Of a stretch of DNA of 64,000 nucleotides, positions 20,032 through 28,395 are shown one piece after another (position 1 is the stretch's first letter; every line of letters starts with the position of its first letter). This DNA comes from Syntrophaceae bacterium (GTDB lineage Bacteria > Desulfobacterota > Syntrophia > Syntrophales > Smithellaceae). The translations under genes and the position numbers were made by a program. The DNA lies in NCBI GenBank assembly GCA_018056765.1, contig JAGPFA010000010.1, positions 1 to 64,000 of the forward strand. Direction: 5' to 3'. The notes beneath the pieces were generated by a model that was not told the origin of the DNA, ran no database searches, and saw nothing but the letters and a program-made list of their open reading frames with translations.

Positions 20032-20535
20032 ATGGACAAACTATCCCATTTGAATGATGAAGGTTCGGTGCAGATGGTCGATGTGACCGCCAAAGCAAGC
20101 ACGCCCCGGCAGGCTGTGGCACAGGGCCGGGTGCAGATGAAAAAGGCCACCCTCAAGCTTCTTGAAGAAGGCCGCGTGGCCAAGGGAAATGTGCTGACTG
20201 CCGCCAAAATCGCGGGCATCATGGCGGCAAAAAAGACGGGGGAAATCATCCCTCTTTGTCATCCGCTGGGCATCACCTCCATCGATCTGGACTTCCATAT
20301 CGAGCACAAAAAGCCCGGGATAATCATCACCTCGCGCGTGCAGACCGTCGGGCAGACAGGTGTAGAAATGGAAGCACTGACAGCGGTAAGCGTCGCTGCG
20401 TTAACCATCTATGACATGTGCAAGGCAGTGGATAAGGAAATGACGATCGGAGACATCGTTCTTATGGAAAAAAGCGGCGGTAAAAGCGGCACTTTTACGA
20501 GGGGAAAAAGCGTCCGCAGCGGAGGGGCGTTATGA
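20032..20535 (+). CDS. moaC: Cyclic pyranopterin monophosphate synthase MoaC
   Basis: MoaC makes cyclic pyranopterin monophosphate, the first stable intermediate of molybdopterin synthesis. It has 167 residues. LCHPLGITSIDLDF and GVEMEALTAVSVAALTIYDMCKA are family signatures containing the active-site Lys/Asp/His set (MCKAVDKEM follows). It overlaps the next gene by 4 bp (ATGA), indicating translational coupling to an uncharacterised membrane protein. moeA is at the left edge of the window on the other strand. Confidence 0.97.
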   Translation: MDKLSHLNDEGSVQMVDVTAKASTPRQAVAQGRVQMKKATLKLLEEGRVAKGNVLTAAKIAGIMAAKKTGEIIPLCHPLGITSIDLDFHIEHKKPGIIITSRVQTVGQTGVEMEALTAVSVAALTIYDMCKAVDKEMTIGDIVLMEKSGGKSGTFTRGKSVRSGGAL

Positions 20536-21041
20536 CCAGGATTTACAAAGTCAGAAAAGCTTTTCTGATACCTCTGATCATCACAAGCTCCCTTCTGGCA
20601 GTGCTTCTGGTGGTGAGCTTTTTTTACGGAGCCTCCTGGGAAAAAGCAATTCTTGCCCTGCTTTGTGTCGTTTCGCTGCTTGTCGCCGTGGAAGCTTCGG
20701 AGCGGGAGTTTTCCGTATCTGAAAACACGATCTCCATCAGAAAGTTTTTCCGCCAGAAAAAATTTACATGGACGGAAATCACTCATCTGGGCGTCGTCAC
20801 ACTTAGTAACAAGGCTTACTTTCTGGTAACAACTACCAGGGGTTTTTATATTTTTTCCAATCTTATTGAGGACCATGAAAGCCTCTTGGGCTATCTGGCC
20901 GGGAAGCTGGGGGTGGAAAAAGTGGAACCGGAGATTACAAGCTATCTGGAAGCCCCCCTGCAAAGAACATCTCTGATTGTATTGAACTGGATTGCCGCAG
21001 TGATTATCGCGGCGATCATTGCCACCAAACTTTTGGCCTGA
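20532..21041 (+). CDS. Membrane protein with PH-like soluble core, coupled to moaC
   Basis: I do not recognise a named family. The 169 residues show two adjacent N-terminal membrane helices (about 10-30 and 37-52), then a soluble beta-rich segment of about 90 residues. That segment (FSVSENTISIRKFF, TEITHLGVVTL, YFLVTTTRGFYIFS) resembles bacterial PH domains. A C-terminal membrane helix follows (about 146-168). The ATGA overlap with moaC suggests co-expression. A role in cofactor synthesis is not implied by the sequence and may be coincidental. Confidence 0.75.
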   Translation: MTRIYKVRKAFLIPLIITSSLLAVLLVVSFFYGASWEKAILALLCVVSLLVAVEASEREFSVSENTISIRKFFRQKKFTWTEITHLGVVTLSNKAYFLVTTTRGFYIFSNLIEDHESLLGYLAGKLGVEKVEPEITSYLEAPLQRTSLIVLNWIAAVIIAAIIATKLLA

Positions 21042-21124
21042 CCGGCCTTATTCGCAGACCGTTTAAACTGCTTTTTTGAGTGAATTTGATTCAAACCTGT
21101 TTTTCTCTAAGGGAGATTTCCGCC

Positions 21125-21430
21125 ATGACACCACGTAATCAGACCAAAGCGGCCAGGCAAATGGACATTCATGAACAATGCAATGCCGCGCTGGAGGAAA
21201 TTCTCGATCAAAAGCTTGACGAACTGGCCACCGTCCTTTCCGTTTCCGGCAACGGCAAGAGCAGGCTTCATGCAGACATTGTGGACATGGTAGAAAAAAG
21301 CCTCTTCAAAATCGCGCTGAGGCGCTCCGGTCATGTCAAGAGCGCGGCTGCAGCGTTCCTGGGCATCAACCGCAATACATTTTCAGACAAAATGACCAAG
21401 TTGGGCCTCGAGCAGAAAAAACAAAAGTAG
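21125..21430 (+). CDS. Small Fis-type helix-turn-helix protein
   Basis: This predicted DNA-binding protein has about 101 residues. The C-terminal segment (SLFKIALRRSGHVKSAAAAF and LGINRNTFSDKM) matches the HTH_8/Fis C-terminal fold found in Fis and NtrC-type regulators. The N-terminal half is helical and charged. I chose ATG 21125, which has GGGAG 8 nt upstream; the in-frame start at 21080 adds 15 residues without a ribosome site. No sigma-54 AAA+ domain is present, so it is a stand-alone Fis-like protein. Its targets are unknown. Confidence 0.78.
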   Translation: MTPRNQTKAARQMDIHEQCNAALEEILDQKLDELATVLSVSGNGKSRLHADIVDMVEKSLFKIALRRSGHVKSAAAAFLGINRNTFSDKMTKLGLEQKKQK

Positions 21431-21843
21431 CTCTCCGGGAAATGCTGACGAAAAGAGCCGTCGGTTACGCCACGGAGCAACTGCGCCATTTCTAATCTTC
21501 GTTATGTTGTTTTAGCTCGTTGCGGCAGGTTCGGACATCCCACATGGATTTAAGCCGGGATCTTGTATTTCCCATGAAAAACCGGTGAAAAGAAAGGCGC
21601 GCATCGCGTGTGCGGCACAAAAAAAATCTTGGACATGACAGGAGCCTGTGATAAAGAAAAACCGCTCTACGGCGCCTCGATCGCCGTCAAGCTCAAACCG
21701 CTTAAGCCGCGTTTGTCCACGTGGTTAACCGATAAAAACAGCCGCCGCATGCGAGATATAGAGTTATCGCTATGTAAAAACGCCGGAAATCAGGCCCGGC
21801 GGCGAAACATTTTATAAAACCATGGGTTACCTGGAGATGCACC
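21431..21843. other. Long leader/spacer before the amino-sugar operon
   Basis: These 413 nt have no convincing gene. A 69-codon GTG frame at 21608 lacks a ribosome site and homology. A short hairpin (CGCCGG at 21781-21786 pairing with CCGGCG at 21796-21801) lies 40 nt before the next gene, so part of this region may be an mRNA leader. I recognise no known riboswitch. Confidence 0.5.
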
Positions 21844-23100
21844 GTGGAGTTACATCCTGCAAACCGTGAAAAAATACGAACGCTGATGGAAAAAGGCGTG
21901 CGCATTCCCAATCCCGCCACACTGGATATTGGCGAGGAGGTTCAGATAGACCACATCTCGGGCGACAACGTCACAATATATCCGGGTTGCCGCATCTATG
22001 GGGAAAAAACCGTGATATCATCAGGCTGTCGCCTGGGCTATGAAGCACCTGTAACTATCGACAACTGCCTTCTCGGCCCGTCGGTGGAACTCAAAGGCGG
22101 TTTTTTCACCGGTTCTGTTTTTCTAGAGAAGGCGTCCGTGGGTTCCGGAGCGCAGGTTCGTGAAGGTTGCCTTATCGAAGAGGAGGCCGGCGGTGCTCAT
22201 TGTGTCGGCCTGAAACAAACAATACTGTTCCCGTTTGTCACGCTGGGCAGTCTGATCAACTTCTGCGACTGTCTCATGGCAGGCGGCACCAGCCGCCGGG
22301 ATCACAGCGAGGTAGGCAGCTCTTATATTCATTTCAACTTCACTCCCGACGGGGATAAGGCTACTCCGTCACTGTTCGGCGATGTGGCCAAAGGTGTGAT
22401 GCTCAACCAGCGGCCGATCTTTCTGGGCGGACAGGGAGGCGCAGTCGGCCCGATAACCGTGGGTTACGGAAATGTGGTGGCGGCCGGATCGGTTTTGAGA
22501 AAAAGTTATCCCGGGGAAAACCAGCTCATCTTCGAGGCGGGACCGGCCAGAAGTGTGCGCATCGGCAAGGGCCTGCCTTATCTGGAAATAAATCATCTGG
22601 TGGAACAAAACATCGTCTATCTGGCCAATCTCAAGGCGCTTACCACCTGGTACAAATCGGTGAGAAAACTTTTTTTTGACCGCCAGGAGGCGGGTCCGCT
22701 GGTTTATGAAGGAGCCCTGGAGATCCTCGCAGGGGCATGCCGGGAACGACTCAACAGACTGGAACGACTGGCGCAAAATGCTCTGGCGGCCGCCTCTGAA
22801 TCAGCAAGGGCCGAACGGGAGGAGCTCGTCGCCCGCCTGCCGGAACTGGAAAAATACTTCCACCAGGAAAATGACGACAACAAAATACGGATTTGCCGGC
22901 AGGCTTTTTTCTCGGCCTGGGATAAAACAACACCCGGAACGGATCTTCCCTACACACAAGCAATCCGCAAGCTGCCCGCTCAGACCGCCGATGTCGCAAC
23001 CGCATGGCTTTCGTCTATCGTGGAAGACTATTGCCATCAGGCACAGGCAGCGTTTCCGCTTTTACAAATATTTAAAAAACAAAGACCAACAGGTGAATAA
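21844..23100 (+). CDS. Left-handed beta-helix (GlmU C-terminus-like) protein
   Basis: This 418-residue protein has N-terminal hexapeptide repeats forming a left-handed beta helix (about residues 30-230). The repeats include DNVTIYPGCRIYG, CLLGPSVELKG and GNVVAAGSVLRK. It carries the GGTSRRDHSEVGSSYIHFN segment seen in proteins annotated as UDP-GlcNAc pyrophosphorylase-related. The nucleotidyltransferase domain of GlmU is absent. The C-terminal 180 residues are helical and not recognisable to me. The start is GTG with GGAG upstream. glmM begins 1 nt after its stop, so an acetyl- or uridyltransfer-related role in amino-sugar nucleotide synthesis is likely but unproven. Confidence 0.8.
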   Translation: MELHPANREKIRTLMEKGVRIPNPATLDIGEEVQIDHISGDNVTIYPGCRIYGEKTVISSGCRLGYEAPVTIDNCLLGPSVELKGGFFTGSVFLEKASVGSGAQVREGCLIEEEAGGAHCVGLKQTILFPFVTLGSLINFCDCLMAGGTSRRDHSEVGSSYIHFNFTPDGDKATPSLFGDVAKGVMLNQRPIFLGGQGGAVGPITVGYGNVVAAGSVLRKSYPGENQLIFEAGPARSVRIGKGLPYLEINHLVEQNIVYLANLKALTTWYKSVRKLFFDRQEAGPLVYEGALEILAGACRERLNRLERLAQNALAAASESARAEREELVARLPELEKYFHQENDDNKIRICRQAFFSAWDKTTPGTDLPYTQAIRKLPAQTADVATAWLSSIVEDYCHQAQAAFPLLQIFKKQRPTGE

Positions 23101-23101
23101 A

Positions 23102-24451
23102 ATGGGTGAGCTGTTCGGAACGGACGGAATCAGAGGAGTCGCCAACCGCTATCCGATGGATGCGGAAACCGCTTTCAAGGTGGGGCAGACGATTGCCTAC
23201 CTTTTCAAAAGAAACTCTCACAGGGCAAAAGTGATCATCGGCAAGGACACGCGCATCTCCGGCTATATGCTGGAGAGCTCACTTGAGGCAGGTATCACGT
23301 CGATGGGCGGCGATGCCTACCTGGTCGGCGTTTTGCCGACGCCGGGAATCTCCTATATCACGCACAGCATGCGCGCCGATGCCGGTATTGTCATTTCCGC
23401 TTCTCACAATCCATACCAGGACAATGGACTGAAAATCTTTGGAGCCGACGGCTTCAAGCTGACGGATGCGCGTGAGACAGAAATCGAGGAAATGATTCTC
23501 GGTGACAGGCTAAACGAGCTTCTGCCCGAGGCCCGGCACATGGGGAAGGCGACACGTATCGACGATGTCAACGGCCGCTATATCGTTTTTTTGAAAAATA
23601 CTTTTCCCCGCGATCTCTCCATGGAGGGAATGAAAATCGTCCTGGACACGGCCAACGGGGCTACCTATCGGGTCGCTCCGGACACATTTTCCGAACTCGG
23701 CGTCGATGTGCAGCTCATCAACGGCAAACCGGACGGCATCAACATCAATCACCAATGCGGCTCACAGCACACACAACAACTGCGGACAAAAGTTCTGGAA
23801 AGCGGCGCGGCGCTGGGACTGGCCTTTGACGGTGACGGAGACCGTCTCATTGCCGTCGATGAAAAGGGCCGGGAAATAACCGGCGATCAGATGCTGGTTA
23901 TCTGCGCCCACGCCATGAAGCGCGAAGGCAGGCTCGCCGGCAATCTGCTGGTGACCACGGTGATGAGCAATCTGGGGCTGCGCCTGGCCTGTAAAAAATA
24001 CGGCATTGATCACTTCGCGTCGCAGGTGGGGGACCGCTATGTTCTGGAAGACATGCTCCGGCTTGGCGCCCTCATCGGCGGGGAAGACTCCGGTCATATG
24101 ATTTTCCTGGAACACCATAAAACAGGTGACGGCATCATTGCCGCCATGCAGCTTATCGCGGCCATGCTCAAAGAAAACAAACCTCTTTCCGAGCTGGCGC
24201 GCCTGATGGATGTCTTTCCGCAGGAACTGATCAATGTGGAAGTGAAAAGCAAACCGGACATTGAAAATGTGCCGAGGCTGATCGCCGCCATCCGCCAGGC
24301 CGAAAGAGAGCTCGGAGAAGAAGGGCGTATTCTGGTGCGCTATTCGGGAACACAAAACATCTGCCGGGTCATGGTCGAGGGGCCGACCGATGAAGTGACG
24401 ACCAGATATGCCCGTGCACTTGCCGACATAGTCAAAGAAGAACTGGCCTAG
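23102..24451 (+). CDS. glmM: Phosphoglucosamine mutase GlmM
   Basis: GlmM interconverts glucosamine-6-phosphate and glucosamine-1-phosphate on the route to UDP-GlcNAc for peptidoglycan and LPS. It has 449 residues. Catalytic phosphoserine loop: ISASHNPYQDNG near residues 99-110. Metal loop: DGDGDR near 243. Sugar-binding GGEDSGH and phosphate-binding RYSGTQN are present. ATG 23102 begins with the canonical MGELFGTDGIRG. The same frame is open upstream to 22676 only as an antiphase reading inside the previous gene. It is sandwiched between a GlmU-like protein and a NagB-like protein with gaps of 1 and 16 nt. Confidence 0.97.
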   Translation: MGELFGTDGIRGVANRYPMDAETAFKVGQTIAYLFKRNSHRAKVIIGKDTRISGYMLESSLEAGITSMGGDAYLVGVLPTPGISYITHSMRADAGIVISASHNPYQDNGLKIFGADGFKLTDARETEIEEMILGDRLNELLPEARHMGKATRIDDVNGRYIVFLKNTFPRDLSMEGMKIVLDTANGATYRVAPDTFSELGVDVQLINGKPDGININHQCGSQHTQQLRTKVLESGAALGLAFDGDGDRLIAVDEKGREITGDQMLVICAHAMKREGRLAGNLLVTTVMSNLGLRLACKKYGIDHFASQVGDRYVLEDMLRLGALIGGEDSGHMIFLEHHKTGDGIIAAMQLIAAMLKENKPLSELARLMDVFPQELINVEVKSKPDIENVPRLIAAIRQAERELGEEGRILVRYSGTQNICRVMVEGPTDEVTTRYARALADIVKEELA

Positions 24452-24467
24452 CCGGGGAAACGAACGT

Positions 24468-25451
24468 ATGGACATTACTGTTTTTGTGACAAAAGATTTT
24501 GCCAGGATGAGCGAAGTGGCGGCACAGCTTGCCGTCAAAAAAATCATCGCTGTCCTGAAATCCAAAAAAGAAGCGACGCTGGGGCTGGCCACGGGAAATT
24601 CCCCCACAGGTCTGTACAAACATCTGGCCAGGGCGGCCAATGACGGAAGATTCGATCCGGGAAGGATCCGCAGCTTCAATCTGGATGAGTATATCGGTCT
24701 GCCGGGCGACAACGCCCAGCAACGCACCCTTCACCCGGAGAGCTACGCTTATTTCATGGTGCAGGAACTTTTCGGTCTTTTGCACAAAAAATTCATCGAT
24801 ACCCAGGTGCCCTATGGATCTCTTGTAGACCAGAAAAAACTGATCCGTGAGCTGGCCCGGTACAAAAGTGACTGGTCATACGCAGGCACGGGTGCCGGTA
24901 GAGCCATCACCATCAAAACAAAGGCCGAATCGGACTATCTGGCCTGGATCAAAAAAGACATTCTCGACGGGTATGCGCGAAAAATAAAAGCGGCCGGCGG
25001 CATCGATCTGCAGATTATCGGTGTGGGCGGCCGCGGCCATGTGGCCTTCCACGAAGCGGGCATCCCGTTTAACCAATCTTCGATGATGCTGGTCAAACTC
25101 GATAGCAACACCATCGCCAATGCGATTACCGATACACATTTCAAAACGAAGGCCGAGTCGCCAAGCTACGCGGTCACTATGGGGGCAAAGTTGGTTTATC
25201 AGGCACGCACAGTGCTGCTGGTGGCCAACGGCGCGAGAAAAACCGGGCCGGTGACGGAATCGCTTTTGGGCGAGATCACCCCCGAAGTACCCATTTCCTA
25301 CGGCAGACATTATGCGCGCACGGGCGGCGAGCTGATCTATGTTCTCGATCGTGTGGCAGCTGAAGGGCTGCTGGCAAACCGCCGGGAGTTGAAAGGCCGC
25401 GGAATTGTTTTGCGTGAGCTGGACAGGCCGTCATCCCGGCAGGCCGACTGA
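24468..25451 (+). CDS. nagB: Divergent NagB-type glucosamine-6-phosphate deaminase/isomerase
   Basis: This NagB/RpiA-fold enzyme has 327 residues, against 266 in E. coli NagB. The phosphate loop LATGNSPTGLYKH is present, as is the catalytic Asp loop SFNLDEYIGL (Asp72 equivalent) followed by HPESY. The second active-site motif, GVGNDGHIAFNEP in E. coli, reads GVGGRGHVAFHEAG here. The Asp141 position is therefore Arg, while the His143 and Glu148 equivalents remain. There are two insertions: about 8 residues after IGLPG and about 45 residues before the second motif. Placement after glmM suggests use in the biosynthetic direction (fructose-6-P to GlcN-6-P), which is inference. No glmS is in the window. 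Confidence 0.85.
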   Translation: MDITVFVTKDFARMSEVAAQLAVKKIIAVLKSKKEATLGLATGNSPTGLYKHLARAANDGRFDPGRIRSFNLDEYIGLPGDNAQQRTLHPESYAYFMVQELFGLLHKKFIDTQVPYGSLVDQKKLIRELARYKSDWSYAGTGAGRAITIKTKAESDYLAWIKKDILDGYARKIKAAGGIDLQIIGVGGRGHVAFHEAGIPFNQSSMMLVKLDSNTIANAITDTHFKTKAESPSYAVTMGAKLVYQARTVLLVANGARKTGPVTESLLGEITPEVPISYGRHYARTGGELIYVLDRVAAEGLLANRRELKGRGIVLRELDRPSSRQAD

Positions 25452-25560
25452 ATTTAATTTCATTTTCCCCCGGGAAAGGATTTTTTACGGGCCTGGGCCT
25501 CAGTATCAATTACGGCCGGTCACGAAACGGGCCGCAATAACATTGTTTTGGAGAGAAAAT

Positions 25561-26826
25561 TTGAGAAAAAAGGGAATGAAAAACCGGAAAACATCACTGT
25601 GTCTGGCCGTATTTTTCTTGCTGGCGGCTCTTTCGGCCGCTGCCGGCGAGGAGATCGTCATCGGCTTTACCGGCCCTTTATCCGGGCCGGCTGCCCAATA
25701 CGGGCAGGACTGTCTCTATGGGCTGGATATGGCCGCCAGAGAAATAAATGCCGCCGGCGGTGTGCGCATTCATGGTAAAAAATATCTTTTCACCATCAAA
25801 AAATTAGATGATCGCGCAGATTCCACAAGGGCGAAAAACAACGCACTCCGGCTCGTCCAGAAGCATCGCGCCATCGCTGTTTTTAATCCCGTCAGCGCGT
25901 CCGTTCTGGCAATCATGGAAATACCGCAGACAAAAGGCAGGGAATTCATCATCGGCGCATATACCAGCGTCCATGCCGTCATGGAAAAACAGCATCCGAT
26001 GATCATTAACGCCGTCTCAGACTTTACCGCCTACGCCGAAAACATGGCCGACCAGGGACGGGCCAACGGCTGGAAAAAACTGGCTATGGTAGCCACCAGC
26101 GGCGCCTATGGTGAAGCATGGCGCAAGACTTTCGCCGATGTTTGGATAGCCAGGGACGGACAGGTTATCGGGGACTACCCCATCGATTATTACTCAGAAA
26201 CAGATTTCGCCGCACCTCTCACGGCGGCACTGGCCAAGAAGCCGGACGTCCTGCTCATCGGCGGCCCTTCCGCTACGACCGCCCTGGTTGTCAAACAAGC
26301 CCGGGAGATGGGATTTCGCGGCGGTTTGATACTCATGGACCAGGCCAAACCTGAGTATGTGGCCAGATCACTGGGCGACGTGAAACTTCTGGAAGGGATG
26401 ATCAGCATCGGCGTGATCGGTGCCTTACCTCTGCCTTCACTGCCCGCATTTAAGCAAAAATTTCGGGAAGTTTACCAAAGAGACATCTCCGCCGAATGTG
26501 TACTCCACTACACGGTATTACGGGTAATTGCCAAAACGATGCAGCTGACAGGTGCGATCTGCCCGGCGGAGATTCGCGCCAATCTTCAACATGCCCTGCC
26601 GGTAGTCGGAGATGAACTCCCCTGTGAACTGTTCGGCATCCGGGAGAATGGCGATCTGCTGTGCGGGCTGGTGATGCAAACCGTCCGGGACGGTAAATTC
26701 AGCAAAATAGATTACATACTGTCGTTTCCAAAAACAAAAGAAGAGTTCGAAAAATACAAAAAAATGAGCAAAACGACACAACCGGAAATGATCCGCTGGG
26801 CGCCTGTGGACAGGCAGCAGGACTAG
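25561..26826 (+). CDS. Periplasmic binding protein, Leu/Ile/Val-type (ABC uptake)
   Basis: This type I periplasmic substrate-binding protein has about 421 residues. A signal peptide ends near SAAAG, followed by IVIGFTGPLSGPAAQYG and the amino-acid-binding (Peripla_BP_6) pattern. I chose TTG 25561 because GGAG sits 7 nt upstream; ATG 25576, five codons later, is the alternative. No permease or ATPase gene is adjacent, so it is an orphan receptor that must use a transporter encoded elsewhere or serve in sensing. The ligand (amino acid, amide or aromatic acid) cannot be assigned. Confidence 0.88.
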   Translation: MRKKGMKNRKTSLCLAVFFLLAALSAAAGEEIVIGFTGPLSGPAAQYGQDCLYGLDMAAREINAAGGVRIHGKKYLFTIKKLDDRADSTRAKNNALRLVQKHRAIAVFNPVSASVLAIMEIPQTKGREFIIGAYTSVHAVMEKQHPMIINAVSDFTAYAENMADQGRANGWKKLAMVATSGAYGEAWRKTFADVWIARDGQVIGDYPIDYYSETDFAAPLTAALAKKPDVLLIGGPSATTALVVKQAREMGFRGGLILMDQAKPEYVARSLGDVKLLEGMISIGVIGALPLPSLPAFKQKFREVYQRDISAECVLHYTVLRVIAKTMQLTGAICPAEIRANLQHALPVVGDELPCELFGIRENGDLLCGLVMQTVRDGKFSKIDYILSFPKTKEEFEKYKKMSKTTQPEMIRWAPVDRQQD

Positions 26827-26844
26827 GGCCTTCAGTATTTGCCG

Positions 26845-27117
26845 TCATTTGCGCTTTCTCGTTTGAAGTTCCTGCTGCTCTGTTTTTATAATGTTACGGA
26901 TTTCCTGATATAATTCAATCAGGCAACCGGTGATGGCCAGAAAAAGCATGGCGAGCATGAACTTTGGAGAGGTACCCAAAAACTCATCGAGGATAACCCC
27001 CAGCATCAGAAATAAAAAAGAAGAAACCACCAGAATAAATCCCCACGCCGAGAGCATGACGATGATCCGGTAGGGGTTCTGTTTGCTTTTGGTCTTTTTA
27101 AAAAACACAGGGGCCAT
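26845..27117 (-). CDS. AtpZ/AtpI-like small membrane protein
   Basis: This 90-residue protein has two membrane helices (about residues 20-42 and 51-70). The segment VILDEFLGTSPKFMLAM matches the AtpZ pattern (small F0F1-ATPase-associated membrane protein). It ends in a charged tail. The start is ATG 27117 with GGGAG 8 nt upstream. The same frame stays open to 27453, but that extension looks non-coding. Such genes usually sit at the head of atp operons; here none is adjacent, and it is convergent with the binding-protein gene. Confidence 0.7.
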   Translation of the reverse strand: MAPVFFKKTKSKQNPYRIIVMLSAWGFILVVSSFLFLMLGVILDEFLGTSPKFMLAMLFLAITGCLIELYQEIRNIIKTEQQELQTRKRK

Positions 27118-27400
27118 TCCCCTTTTCTCCCATTCATGCCGACCACTGCCTTTGCGATACGGCCTCAGAGGTTTTTTTAATCCCGCTCGGTTAAAATAAC
27201 CTTCGCCGGGGCAAAAGTAAACACAATCAATGGCCGATATACGTAGTCGCCGCCGCAAAGTGCGGAAAAACCCCACCAGTTCGCTTTCTGCCATTGATGA
27301 ACAGCCCATGTCCGGGTGGTTGATTTTACCCACGCATTGGTGTATGAAACTTACCCATAGAAAAAACCGGAGACATGTAGACGGCTGATGCCGAAAAAAA

Positions 27401-28144
27401 ATGAGCAAGCTCAAGCTGATTTCCTTTTTAGCCTTAACCCTCACCGCGGTCATTGTCTTGTGGATTCTCGCGGTCCCCTGTTTCCCCTGGCGCGATAAAA
27501 TTGGACCGGCGCTTTTGCAATTATACGCCAGGGTCTGTCTTATGATTTACCGCGTACGCATTGACGCGTCCGACGAGCTTCCCGTCAGGCTTTCCCCCGA
27601 CAGAGGCATCATCCTGATCGCCAATCACGTCAGCGCACTGGATATTTTTCTGATGGCGGCGCTTTATAAAACGGTCTTTTTAAGCAAAGAAGAAGTCCGG
27701 CGCTATCCCGTCATCGGCTGGGCGGCCGCCATGCTCGGAACGATTTTCGTCAAGCGCGGCTCACCACGGGAAAGCCGGAAGGTCATCCGGGAGGTGGCCC
27801 GGCTTTCCACCGGCAGAGTCATCACCATCTTCCCCCAGGGCACCACCGGCTCGACTAAAGATGCCCTGCCCTTCAAGCGCGGCGCCTTCAAAGCAGTGGA
27901 GCTGAACCACGGCACACTTTTACTGCCTGTCACCATCCGCTACCGCGCGGATGATGACATCGTCTGGCAAAAAGATCAAAATCTCCTGGAAAATCTCCAG
28001 GCGGTAGCCAGACAGGAATGTGTTGCGGTCAAGGTAAAAATTCACCGGCCGATTTCCATTATCGACTACGCGGGCAAAACAGTGGAAGATGTCTGCCGCA
28101 TCGCGCAGGAAAGAGTCTTTTCCGCCCTGCACGGCGCCTACTAG
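27401..28144 (+). CDS. plsC: 1-acyl-sn-glycerol-3-phosphate acyltransferase (PlsC family)
   Basis: This membrane-bound lysophosphatidate acyltransferase of phospholipid synthesis has 247 residues. An N-terminal membrane helix (residues 5-25) precedes motif I NHVSALD (the HX4D catalytic box). Motif II is near GTIFVKRGSPRESRK. Motif III reads FPQGTTGS where FPEGTRS is usual, so the conserved Glu is Gln here. The protein is followed by a BIME-like repeat and glnN. The acyl acceptor could be other than lysophosphatidate. Confidence 0.88.
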   Translation: MSKLKLISFLALTLTAVIVLWILAVPCFPWRDKIGPALLQLYARVCLMIYRVRIDASDELPVRLSPDRGIILIANHVSALDIFLMAALYKTVFLSKEEVRRYPVIGWAAAMLGTIFVKRGSPRESRKVIREVARLSTGRVITIFPQGTTGSTKDALPFKRGAFKAVELNHGTLLLPVTIRYRADDDIVWQKDQNLLENLQAVARQECVAVKVKIHRPISIIDYAGKTVEDVCRIAQERVFSALHGAY

Positions 28145-28197
28145 CCTTTTATTACCTGAGTTGCTCTCTTAAGAGCTTAGAAAAACTAATCTTATTC

Positions 28198-28275
28198 GTC
28201 ATGCCCGCGCGAAGTCGGTGGGCCGGCATCCAGAAAGCTTTGAAATAACTGGATTCCCGCCTTCGCGGGAATGGC
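28198..28275. repeat. Paired-palindrome (BIME-like) element, copy 3
   Basis: This 78-nt element lies between plsC and glnN. It begins GTCAT, contains an imperfect stem ending ATCCAG, then a short spacer. It finishes with CTGGATTCCCGC, a small loop and GCGGGAATG. Its outer and inner ends are mutually inverted (GTCAT..ATCCAG versus CTGGAT..GAATGGC). The same architecture occurs at 57802-57872 and 58036-58106. Confidence 0.75.
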
Positions 28276-28395
28276 AATATTGTTGTTTTATGTGGCTATG
28301 CAAACGTCTCTCTTAAGGTGCGGCACTACCGGAGACTTGCGCAAAAACGACATATAGAGTAAGTGATAGCTCATGTTATTTTCATCGGGGATATT

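Noticed and set aside
21608-21817. 69-codon GTG frame
   Set aside because: There is no ribosome site, no recognisable motif and it lies in a probable leader.
22676-23101. 142-codon N-terminal extension of glmM
   Set aside because: It overlaps the preceding beta-helix gene in another frame. GlmM begins canonically at 23102 (MGELFGTDGIRG).
27118-27453. 112-codon extension of the AtpZ-like gene
   Set aside because: The sequence looks non-coding and overlaps the divergent plsC start; ATG 27117 has a good ribosome site.
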